A stretch of DNA of 64,000 nucleotides from Anthonomus grandis grandis (lineage: Eukaryota > Arthropoda > Insecta > Coleoptera > Curculionidae): positions 14,603,644 to 14,667,643 of the forward strand of contig NC_065548.1 in assembly GCF_022605725.1 (NCBI RefSeq), written 5' to 3'. The notes below the pieces were generated by a model. That model had not been told where the DNA came from and searched no databases. It saw nothing but the letters and a program-made list of their open reading frames with translations. Below are positions 12,510 through 25,100 of this stretch, piece after piece. Each line of letters begins with the position of its first letter. Position 1 is the first letter of the stretch. Made by a program: the position numbers and the translations under genes.

Positions 12510-15500
12510 GAGGCACATAGTTCAAGGAAAACAATAAACGAAATATGGTAATACATAATTATGAGTTAAAGTGAAACCATAATTAATATTTTAATGTTGT
12601 TATTTGTTGATTTTTTTCATAGTAGACATAGGTTGGACTTTAACCTTTTTTTAGTTTAAAAAGCGTTGCATCATCTAAGAAATAAATAATGATTTATATA
12701 AAAATAGACTGCAGAATGCATGATACTGAATTCAGAAAAATAATCTAAAAAGAAAATTAGGGAAACATTATTTTTATATAATTCATATATTTATTATCCT
12801 GTGAGAGAACTTAACCTAATTCTTAGGGCTTTATACCAAACAAATATAATAAATTAATTAGTTTTTAATGATAAATATCAATGAATTTGATTCTAGTGTT
12901 TAAGTTAAGAAACATGTCATTTTACGTGATTGTAGCTCATGTTAAAAAGCTATAATACAAGATTCTTAATTGATGCAGCAACTGAATGAAAACTACTGCA
13001 ATGAAATTGAAAATGTAATAATTATTCATAAATATTTTAGTTTTGCGAGAATCATCTATTTTTAAACATAAAATATTATAAATTGTCTGCATTTATTATG
13101 AATTATTAATTCCTTATAAAAACAAAAAATTATTCTTGTTTAACGAGGCTAACCTCGTTTAAAGCGAATCAGTCGAGACCAGGAACAAAGTCTTATTAAA
13201 CCATGTAAATTTTGTCGCATAAAACAAACTCAATTATAACTTTCGTATAAAAGAAACTTTATATTTTACCATAATTTTTTCGGTCATAACTAACTTGACA
13301 GGATATTTTACTAAGAAAATAAGGGATTCCTCCATATCTTAAGTAAAGTAATTTTAGGGAAAACACGTAAACCATTTGGTCTAGATAGTAAATATGACAT
13401 CAAAAGATTCCAATGAAGTGAGAAACAAAGCGAAGTTTGGTTGAAAGAGGGATTAAGAAAATCAGCCGTAAGTACGTGCAGTGAGAACCTAAAGATTTTA
13501 AAAAAGTTGTTTAAAGATAAAACTTTAAATTTATTAAAAGCTTATTTTACTTAAAATACGTAATATAATTGAGGGTGAAACTGCTGGACAATCTGATATA
13601 GTTAATAATTGTGTAAACGACTATTCAATGAAGCTAAGATTATTCTAGTGCTTATTTTCTAAGCTTACATCTGACAAAAAATCTGACAAATATAAAGGTA
13701 ACCTTTCTCAAGAATAAATATCTCAGCTTGTGGTGTATGTCAAATTTAATACCTAAAAACATAATTTTTGTTTTGTTTATTATTATTCCATATCTGAAAA
13801 GAGAGAGAAGTTTAGAGTGTACTTAATTTTTGCGGCAAAGCGCGGATAAGATGCGTCATAAAACATGAAAGTTCATATTGTTGGTATACTGTTCAGTTAA
13901 TTCACTTAGGATAGGATCAGGTTAGTATTTTACTTTGCATAGACCTTGTAGAAAACTATGTAGTTCATAGTGCGCTCGACTTGTATTAGGTAGAATTTAT
14001 TGATGATAATGAGAAAATGGTGTCTGTTCGTCGTGTATTTTTAGGTAGCGTTTTTTTGCAAATTAGTAAAGAATGTAAGAAAATATTAAAATAAAACAAC
14101 TTAATTTTTTTAATATAATATATAAATGTATATACTAATATGGGACCAATACCTTACTATAACTTTTTTAAAAAAAATAAATACAATGAAAAAAAAGAAC
14201 ATAATATTCACTCCTTGCCAAATACTATAAATATCGGCGTAAATAGATGGTATGCATAAAGTAAAAGACAAATTCAAAAATAATTACGCCCAAAAATTAT
14301 TTGGACATTTTTCCAACATATTCTTCGAAGGAATGTTCTAAATACAAAATACGACATTTTTTTTTGAACCGAATACCTTAAGCTTTTTTTTACAACCAAA
14401 CAAAATATTCTCAACTCTTTTAAACCTCACATACGCTACAAATGTAAAACAACATATTTTTTATTCCACATTCTTAAGGTTTTAAACCGGAATGAATAAT
14501 GTCCATTTAAATTATGCATCATGTGTTTTATCTCTTTAAACAGAATTACCTTATTTATAAGGAATATAAATTATTTTAAACTCACCTTTTTTTAAAGACT
14601 TTACGTTGTTAAAAAATAGAAAAACTTATGGGGGATATATGATTACAAAACCAGGTTTTTAAAACTTTAATAGATAATGCTTTGTTTTTAATTTTTATCA
14701 TTAACCCTAATATTATATTACACAGAATATTATTTCTCACGCTACACTTATTGATTGGGATGTAAAAGATAATTTTGTAATGTAACCCGCATCTGATACC
14801 AAAGCAGAAGCTCTGTCGATAAGCCATGGGGACACGACGCTAAGTGAATTTCAATTTGATATTAAAATGGCCACCGGCATGCGATACCATGATACAGATC
14901 TGATATTTACGTCTAAAATTATGCAGGGAATGTAATGCTATTTCTGGAGTATAACAACTAATCTAGGTTGTACTAACGTGCATGCTAAAATGGCGAGATA
15001 CCCTAAGGGAATAAAAACTTCATTACTTATCAACTTTTTCCATTAAACCCAATGAATACTTACGTTCGATCACTAAAAAACTGTGCAGTCTTTCATTATA
15101 TTTGATACCCTCATTTTGCTTCTAAAAGTCAATCATCCAAAAGGTGCTGGATGGCTGATATGGTCCGAAATGTCCCTTAATTCGCAAAAAATAGTAATCT
15201 TCCCATCCAGAAGGAAAATCTAGATGAATTCAGCCTTCTCTAATTAAGAGTAAAACTATATCACTTGCTTTAAGCCGCTAAATTGGTACTCGCATCTTCA
15301 AAAATTCCCATAGGAGCAAAATTGGCACATTGGAATTATTGCAGAATATGCAGCAAATCTGAAAGGGAAACTCGAAGATGCCGTCTAATATTACAGCAAT
15401 AAAGCTTACATAGTCAAGAATTATGGAAATGTAGCAAGGTGTAGAAGTTGCTAAAATTCATAGGTACAATGACGGCGTCAAAACTAGCTACTAAAATTAA

Positions 15501-15860
15501 TGGAGCTAGAAATTTATCTTGGCAAAAACAAACCGAAATTGCATTCCTTATAATTATTTCATTTTAGTTAAATTATTCCTGTCAATTTGAAACACCCTAT
15601 AAATTTCAATTATTATAACATAAATCAATAGTATTTAAAATACGTAAACGCTTGGGGACGTCAATTATACTTTAAAAAAATTTCGAAATAATTCTGAAAT
15701 CTTATAGGCCAAAGGTGAATAAAGAAATATTTTTAGAGGTTTAATGAATAACATTCTTACGAATATAAATTTAAGTACATAAAATATGTTTCTTTGGTTC
15801 GTTCAAATTAAGTAATATTATTGGTCACTTTATTTGCGATTAACTCAGATTCGACCCTGG
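12510..15860. other. no gene recognised upstream of the P450
   Basis: About 3.3 kb of AT-rich sequence. A short palindrome, AACGAGG-CTAA-CCTCGTT, lies near 13,142. The frame at 14,609-14,827 has no recognisable homology. Promoter elements of the downstream gene may lie at the right edge. Confidence 0.4.
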
Positions 15861-15865
15861 ATTAT

Positions 15866-15881
15866 GATAACCATTGTTATC
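15866..15881. promoter_or_regulatory. paired GATA motifs upstream of the P450 start
   Basis: GATAA (15,866-15,870) and TTATC (15,877-15,881) form an inverted pair about 90 bp upstream of the start codon. GATA sites are common in insect gut and fat-body promoters, but this is only a motif match. A weak initiator-like CAGT lies near 15,942. Confidence 0.2.
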
Positions 15882-15966
15882 TTTTTTCTTGGTTACTAAT
15901 TGTTAAAAAATAAGAATAATACCAATTCGCATATCGCACGCAGTAGTAATATTTTCGTATTTCACG

Positions 15967-16159
15967 ATGGATCTACGAAATTCGGAAACATTGTTCCTAC
16001 CTGCTCTTATCATAGTATTTTTACTCATATTGTTTTTTTATTTATTTAAGTCTTTGAAACAGTTCGTAAGATACTGGATTCTTATTTACAAACTTCCTAC
16101 CGGACATGGAAGGCAGTTTTTCTTTGGACATGCTGGTAGACTTTTTATGAAACGTCCAG
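15967..16159 (+). CDS. CYP4: CYP4 exon 1: membrane anchor
   Basis: The ATG at 15,967 opens MDLRNSETLF, followed by a hydrophobic segment (LPALIIVFLLILFFYLF) and the hinge KLPTGHGR. The donor is CCAG|gtaggt, phase 1. The start is the only Met before the anchor. Confidence 0.9.
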
Positions 16160-19100
16160 GTAGGTAATATTTGATTAATTTGCAATTTAGATTGAAATAG
16201 GCTACTTATATTATATTAAATATATCAAGTTTTATTGAAAAAAAATCTTATTTATAACAAAATGTGCTTTTAGAAATTTTTGCTAAAAACTTTTATGTAA
16301 TTGTCATATTTCTGTCTATTTTCTACAGGATCCAAAAAAATGTTTGTTTAACTTAGAACTATAAACGCTTTCTTTATTGAGGATAAATAAAAATGTTTTT
16401 AAACATTAAACCTTTCTTATGCGAACAAGTGTTCTTTGTATGTTTCCTCCTTTTAGTTTCAAACTTTAAAGCATGGGCATTAATGCTAGATATTAAGGAT
16501 GAAGAGATTGAGCCTAAAAAATAAATTTATTATATTTTCTATATACTTTTCCTAATTAATAACTTTTTCGCATTTCAACCAAATTATCTACTGTTCTTTT
16601 ACTTATAAAATAGCGTCAATAATTCAAAAAGTATGTTTTTCAAACAAATTTTTACTCACTGCAGATGTTATCCATATAAGGCGGCTATTTAAAAATCAAA
16701 TATTTTTTTTGCCTGTTTACACTTCATGGATATCAAAGCTATAACTACTTTCGGTGAAACAGAAACAAAAATGTGTCTTGTGATTTTTTAGATTTAAAGT
16801 TGTTTGCTCCGGATTTAACCTGAATAAAATTAATTATTACTGAATACTACTACTACTACTAAATCTACTAACTTAAACTACTTATTGAAGGACTCAGACC
16901 TAAAGATTGAAAAAAACTTTGATTGAGCTAAAACAGAATAATATTTAGAGGCTTATACAAATTAGGACAATTTACTAAAATTCTAAATAATTATTACGAT
17001 ATCAAAGTTTTTCTAGTTACTTTGTTGGATATGGCATATAGTGTATTTTATTTGCCGGTTAAAGTGGGGTAGTCCCAAGGACAACCTGTTCTATGCTGAA
17101 TAGATGTATAGAATGTGATAATTGACATCATGATTACGGCTAAAGATGAAAGTTTATTTATTTAGTTCTACAGTTATAAAGGTTGTGGCTTTAGCTCATT
17201 CTTTTGCTTTCTTCTTTTCTTAATATATCTCTCAAATATTGATAATTTCAGCTATCCCTCTTGGGATAACAGTACTGATCTACAAGATCTTCATTCAGCG
17301 TTATGTAGAAGATTTGATGTTACTATTGGCAAATAGTAAGATCAAGATGCAATGAATATTTTCTTGTTAACTAAACACAAACTTTGTACAAACAAAATAA
17401 AATTCTGGACTGGATCTAATTGGTATCTAGTTCTTTATTGCAATTAATAACTTGTTGATGTTAATCTTCTTTAATTTGTCTCATGTGTTATTATTTGTGT
17501 CGAAACGGACGATCTTGTAGGCCCAAACCATGGTCCTATGCCTCTAAACCACCTACTTGTCAGAAAACAGTGTTGATTTAAAATTGGTTGTTTCTACAAT
17601 TAATACTTCGTTTCTCCAAATTATATCTTTTTTACAATATTAGAATCAGTCAAAGTCATTAAAGTTAGAATATATAATATGTTTAACTAATATGGTAATT
17701 CTAAATCTACCATTGCTTTCCCAATAGAAGTTTGCGTATACTCCGAAAATACGCCAGGACATTTAAAATATTTTATTTTTCGAAAGTTATTGCCTTTAAT
17801 TTTATTTATTGAGACGTCAATTGGGATTAAATTTGTATTGAAAACTGCTTATAAATATGAAATTACAAAAAACTTTTTTTCTTCATTCAAGAGTCACGCA
17901 TTATTTAATTTAGCTATAATATTATTTTATATAGCTATTTTGCAACAATTTACAAAGTTGAATAAAGATGAAAACAAAATATAAAATTAAAAGTATTTCA
18001 CTTTTTTTGATATTTGGTAAGTACATAGTTTAAGCAAAAAATTTGCGGATAAATTATTTCTTCTTTTTTCCATATGTCTAACGTATCATCAGTCATCAAT
18101 CACCCTGTATATAATAATAATGTATTAGGAACGCCCTGCCAAAAATCCAACTAATAGTTTAGGTCAAATCAAACCCTTAAACGCTTTATTCAATGGCCCT
18201 TATTACGTTTGTCTTAGTTTCGCTATATTCAATAGTTAACTTTAGTTTTTAGATTTGTCAAAAAACTTAATTTCAAATAGTGGTTTTAATTTTATTAATG
18301 AAATCCTGCACTTATTATCATTAAACGATAATTATCATGGTCAAATGTTAAGCAAAAATTAAAATTGTGATCAGTACATTTTTGTTTATAAATATTATTT
18401 AATTTGCTTAGTTTTTTAAACACTCTTATCTACACAAAGCATTTTATTTAGATAATAACCTTATCCTTCGGGTTATCAGAAATTTCTGGATATTTTTTTA
18501 GTATTATTAATATATTTTTTTAATATATAGGGTGAGTCGGGAGGAACGCACCAAACTCCAAATGAGTATTGTACACGCAAGAATAATTAAAAAAAAAACT
18601 CATATATTCTTATGCGATTCTCGGTAACCTCTAAACATATGTTACTTCGCCTGCAAAAAAAACCCTGGTTGCTATTCAGTGATTCATGTCTTTCTTTGAT
18701 AAAAACTGAGTGTCGACTTTCACCTGGTACAACTCATTTTAGCCCCATCAACAATAGTCTAGTGGTGTGAGGTCTGCAGATCTTGTAGGCCAACTAATAG
18801 GATCACCGCGACCAATCCATAGTCCTAAAAACTCTTCGTCCAAATATAACTTGATCTAACAAGTGAAATGTGCGGGAGTGTTTACAGGAACTTCTAATAA
18901 TGCCTTTAACTCATTTCCCTAAAAAATAAGCAGTTTTCTCGTATGAGACGATTTTCTTAAATATATGGGTCAAATAAATAACTGTTATTTGTACAACTAT
19001 AATATTATAACATATATGTTACATATCCATTTTGTAAGAGGACGAGTTTCTAGTTTTTAGAAAATATTTTTATCTATTTTCTAGTACTTAAGTATTTATT

Positions 19101-22100
19101 TTTTAGTAATTTGGTGAAACTGAAATTTAATATAATATTTTTTTAACTTTTTAAGTAAAGCTAATAGTACAAACCAAGGTCCTATTAAGTAATTGTATTC
19201 GCATAAAATTAATGCGCTATAACTTTTACGCTTTCGCACAGACAAACTTTATCTTTTGGTATATTCGTAAAATTTTCCGAGATGTAATTTTTTAAGATTG
19301 GAACGAGGTTGTACGAAAATGGAATTAAGTAAATCAACAGTGGGTACATCACTAAAAAGGAAAGGCAAAAAAGCAATACAATAATTTTTGGGTATCATAT
19401 TTTATGTATTTTTATGAGTTTAATATCTGATGATATTCATATGTGTTAAAATTATAAAGAAATAGAAGAAAATGATGATAATTCCGTTATTGCTTTGCTA
19501 GTATCTTCTGTAGTTCAAGAACAATGAGAATATATATGAAATATCTGATGACGCAACTCATCTCTTTTCCATCCACATCAGAGTCAATATATTTGCCACC
19601 TTCTTCAGTCGCAAAATACCTCAGTTGTGGTCTTTTTATGTTAATATATTTGATTGTTCATCTGAAATAATTCTGATCGAGACATTATGAAATACTTGTG
19701 ATGACTTAGTTTTATTCTCGGTTGACAATAATGTCATTGACGCTTCTCTATCTTTAGTAGTTTAAATTCATGATGATGAAGATCAAAAGGATAAAGATAA
19801 AATCTCTGATGATGATACAATTTACCCTATTCCACTTATCTCAAATTCAACGTATTCACCAGTCTATTCAGTCTCAAGATACACCAGTTGTGGTTATATT
19901 TGATCGTCTAGTCAAAGTGCAGCTAAAATTGAAAATACTTTAAAACAATTATTACATTCTTGAAATACTACGATTATTTTAAAGTTAATAAAATGTAATT
20001 TTAGAGGAAGGGTTTAATATGGCCCGGGAATGGAGCCAAAAAGCACCTCCAGTGTATACTATGTTCCTTGGACCAGCTTCTGTATTTGTTGCTGTAATTG
20101 GACCAGTCGAATTAGAGGTAAGTCAATTTTGGTTTTTTGTGTATTTAATCTTAAGGCGCTTTTTTTTAATAGCAAGTAATAGGGTCAATGAAACACATGG
20201 AAAAGTCTAAGGGATACCACTTTTTACATCGATGGCTAGAACAAGGACTTTTAACTAGTTCGGGTATGTGTAGTAATTCACTTTCTACTGTTTTCGCTTA
20301 AACAATTTTTTTATCTTTATAGGATCTAAATGGCAGAAAAGAAGAAAAATATTAACTCCAGCTTTTCATTTTTCCATTCTTCTGGATTTCGTTGATACTT
20401 TTAATAGCGAAACTAATAAATTTCTTAACCAAATTGAGAGCAAATATTTAAATCAGCCTGTAAATATTGTCCCTCTTATCTCTGACTTTACTCTATTGAC
20501 CATGAGTGGTAAGTTATTGTACTTATATTGAATATCCAAATTATCAAACTAATTTTAGAAACTTCAATGGGCACTAGGCTTGAGGAGCACCAAGAGGGTC
20601 TTAAGTACAAAAATGCGATAGCAAGCTTAGGATCTATTTTATACTATAGAATAATATCTCCCTGGTTGTGGCATAATGCAATATTCGACCTTACGTCATT
20701 CAGAAAACAAGAATATTCTGCCGTTAAAACTTTACATAACTTTACGAATCAAATTATTAAAAAAAGATCTGAAAACTTTAAGACTTTCAATGAGGAGTTC
20801 GGTAATAGTTTTATAAAAAGGAAACACCCCCTTTTAGATGTCCTGTTAAATGCTTTCGTTAAAAATAAGGACAACATAGATGAACAGGGAATCAGAGAGG
20901 AAGTTAACACATTTATGTTTGAAGTAAGTTTTAAATTTATTTAACAAATTTGGGTCTATAATTAAATATTTTAGGGACATGATACCACAGCAATGTGTCT
21001 TAACTTTACCACAATGTTATTGGCCTGTCATAGGGAAATTCAGGAAGAAGTTTATCAGGAAATTGTTAGCATCTTGGGACCAGACTTGAACAATTTGCCT
21101 TCCTACTCTGACCTACAACAACTACATTTATTAGAAAGGTATTATTAATTATTGAATATAAATTCAATTTCAAATTAATATTGTTTAACTTTAAATATAT
21201 AGGTGTATAAAGGAAGGTCTTAGATTGTACCCTCCAGTACCACTAATCGCACGAAAGGCAAGCGAAGATATTGAAACAAAATACGGAATTATTCCTAAAG
21301 ATGCATACGTGTTTACACATGTATATGATGTTCATAGGAATCCCGACCACTGGCCAGATCCAGATACATTTGATCCCTCCAGACATTTACCGGAAAATTC
21401 GAAAGGAAGGCATCCGTTTTCGTATATTCCATTTAGTGCTGGACCAAGGAATTGTATAGGTAAGTTCCCAAATAAATTCAGATATTATGTGTGCAAGAGA
21501 GAGACATTATTAATTTTTTATTCACTTATTACTATAATATTGATAAAATTTAATTAACCATAATTATATTAATGATCTATATAATAATTTATTAGTCCCA
21601 AAGGTCCATTCATTGACACAACTAATTTATTAAATAACTAACGCTTAATAATAAAAAACTATAATTAACCCACTGTTCGATGATAAACTGATGATAGGGT
21701 AATAATACGTATTAAATAATGCAAGTAACAAAATTAGGTCCTATATAAACATAGAGACTACTTAACCAGATGAACTAAACTAAAAATTTACCGACTTGCT
21801 CGATTTATCATTTTTACTGCGATCTGGTTTATTAGCCCGCTTTATGACAAGAGGATAATATGTCTCTTCAGATAAATGCTGCATAAGGAACATACGTCTG
21901 ATTCAATCATGGCCATCTAGTTCCCCAGATCTATGTATTCTAGATTGTTTCCAGGTGGCTATATTATGCTGGTTTACAATAAACCAATAGACAATGACAA
22001 TTGGTATACAGAAAATATATGCATATGAGCTACAAAAATTCTCCAATATTTTGAACAATATGCAGGATTTCTGTTGGCTGAATCTGGTTGGGCGCTTCAA

Positions 22101-25100
22101 AGTGCATATAGCATATTTTATATTTAAAATTTGTGAGATTTTACATATGTTGCCTCTTATAGTAGTACATTGCAGTTCCACACCTCCATGATGTGTACTT
22201 AAAGGATCACCAAGGCTGATCTTTTTATACCTATATTACTGAAACACTTTTTGCACAATATAAGCAGTATGTTTATGCCTTACTTCTGAAATATAATAAA
22301 AATCTCAAAAAATTAGCTCTAGATCTAAAACCAAAGGTCTATACCTCTAAAAGTTTTTAAGCCATTTAATCATCTATTAATATTGATGGACACCCATGTT
22401 ACAATTGAGTTTTTACATAGTCGTCTATATTGCCTTCATGTCCTAATTACCTGCTCACTGCAACTGCTGACCGATTACATCAAATCGAATATTTGATAAT
22501 TAATTATTAATAATTGATATTGAACAATTAATAATTTAGTTTTAAAAGAAAACTTACTTAAGCATTTGAGTGTGGCTTTAATTTAGTATATACTTTATAT
22601 ACATGGTGTAACATAACCGATACCTTTAATTTTAAAGCATGATTCCTTATAATGTTTCAATTAAAAAAGTTCATATAAACATATGTCCGAAGACGCTTCA
22701 TTTTCGAGATGCAAGATGTTAAACTCTTTGTTGAATCGATTTTTCATTAATATCTATCAAAACACATTTACCATATTTTTTCTCTCTATTTTCTCATATT
22801 TCTTTCTCTAGTTAAAAATATCATCAAATTTTTAATAAATCAAATGCTGAAAATGAGAACCACGATTATCAATACAAGCATGCGATTTTCTTCCCATCGA
22901 TTATCGCCACGTTGGAATATTCCTGGAATATTGCAAATGACATTAGAAGAATCTTCAATTCTGTTTCTTAAATCATTTCTATTCACAACTGCCGTCGGAT
23001 AAACCAGATATCTCCAAAAGAAATAATCCAGAGGTTTCAGGTCTGGGGATCGTGCTGGCCATAGCAGAGGTCCTCCCCGACCAATCCATTGCTGAGGAAA
23101 AGTGTTATTAAGATAGTTTCGAGCGACAAGACTAAAATGAGCAGGTGTACCGTTGTGCATAAACCACATTGTAATTCTTGATGCTAGTGGTACTTCTTCT
23201 AACAGACTGGGGTCATTTATACCTATGACCTGGCAATGTTTTTTCTAGTGTCACCATGGAGAAAGAAAATGCGGTCCAATAAAATGATCACTAAGAATCT
23301 CTGCTCACACATTCATCGAAAACTGCTGTTAAAATTCACTTTCTCAAATGGAATGGGAATTTTCGTAGTCCCAAAAATTATTATTGTGGTAGTTTCTAAA
23401 GGCTTCTTATGAAAAACTTACCCTAATTCTATTCATCTGTAAATAGAATTTGAGGCGTTAAATTTGGACTCTGCGGATCTTTTTAAAAAAAACCACAGGC
23501 AAAACTTTAATCGTGCAGGTAAATCTCTTGGCAACAGTGATTGCACTCTAAAGTAAATTTGAGTGCGAAACCCTTCAAAGACATTGGTGGCTAATGTCAA
23601 ATTGTAAAGATAAGCTTGGCGTACTAGTTGTCGGATCGTCTTCCACTGCTTGCACAATTGCTTCTTCTAATTGCCGAGTCAATATTATTCTCGGTCTACC
23701 AACGCGATCAGCATTAGCAGTTAGAGATCCAGTCGAGCATGGAGTCTTTTGAAAGTCCTTTCTGATAGAATTAATCTATAGGGAAAGCATTCGTGGTAAT
23801 GTCGCCGTACTTCTACTTCTAGAGCATTTCTATCTGGAAGCCTATAAATAAAATGCACTTGAACATTATTCATAGTTATCTGCATACTAAATCACTTTCA
23901 CCTAGCAGTAACTGGTAAAGGTTAATGTAGAAACATCGGAATTTTCTTATCACAACTATTTTTATACATGTACATATTATTCAAAATAAGAACAATTTTC
24001 AAGCATTTAATTTTTTTATGGAGGCCAGGGACGTGCTCAGATATGATTTTCAACTATTTTCTCTAAGTGAAGTAGGATATGTAGACAATTTAAGGGTCAA
24101 AACAGTTCAATTTTTAATTGTTTTATTCACAAAAATGTAAACACTCTACATCTCGAAATAGAAGCATCTCTGGACATATGTTTATATGAATTTTTTACTA
24201 AAAAAGTAACAAGAAATCACCGCTTAAAATTAAAGTCATTAGTTATGTTACCCGCTATATATAGATGTCTTTTAATATAAATCATATAAGAATCACTTTT
24301 TATTTATTTCATGAGAGTGACTGCTATGTATACTTAAAATATAGCTTTTAAAATTTTAATTTATTTGCCAAATCATATATTTCAGCAGCCTCACTTCTTT
24401 CCTTTCATGTTTTTTTCCTGAATGGTCTTAGTATCATAAAAACCTATTTCTCTTAGCAAATTAAATGAATAATGCGAAGAACAGAAATTGTCGATTAATT
24501 CGTAGGGACAGATGGTTTTTCAGCAAACTGTTAATAAATCAAGTTTAGTATTTGCTGCTAGGCCCTACTAATTTTAATAAGTATGCCATTTCCATGATAT
24601 AAAGCTGTACCAGTATATTTGAGCGTAATAGGCAATATTTAGTCTAAGACTTACTGTTTTTTCCTTGATGTACGTTTTGAAATTATGTCATGAATATTTC
24701 AAATTACCTTCTTTATAAGACATATGAAAAATATATTTTAATTTTAAAGATAAGTCCCCTTTATTAGGGCTATTGCTACCTTATGCACGAATAGTTTGTT
24801 TTATGGAATAATAATATCTGTTTTTGCTCATACAAGACTTCGAAAGATGTGTATCTGTCAATTTTCATCTTTTTCCCTTTTTTGTGAAAATATAACATAA
24901 AATTATAGGGTCTTATTTCAGTTTATAAACACTAATTATATAAGCCTTCAGACATAAACTTATGCTGGAATCTCGTAGGGTCTCTCGACTTATTTCCGAA
25001 GATTGTAAAAAAAAACAAGCCATTCCATTAAATTGAAGATTTTTATAAAAACATAATTTCTGGAAACTATCTCGAATAAATTCTAGTTGCTAAATAAACA

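Noticed and set aside
19430..19560. CTGATGA strings near 19,430, 19,545 and 19,806 as hammerheads
   Set aside because: No stem II or GAAA follows at the required distance; they belong to the coding-like repeat.
21690..21710. CTGATGA near 21,688
   Set aside because: Not followed by a stem and GAAA; chance match.
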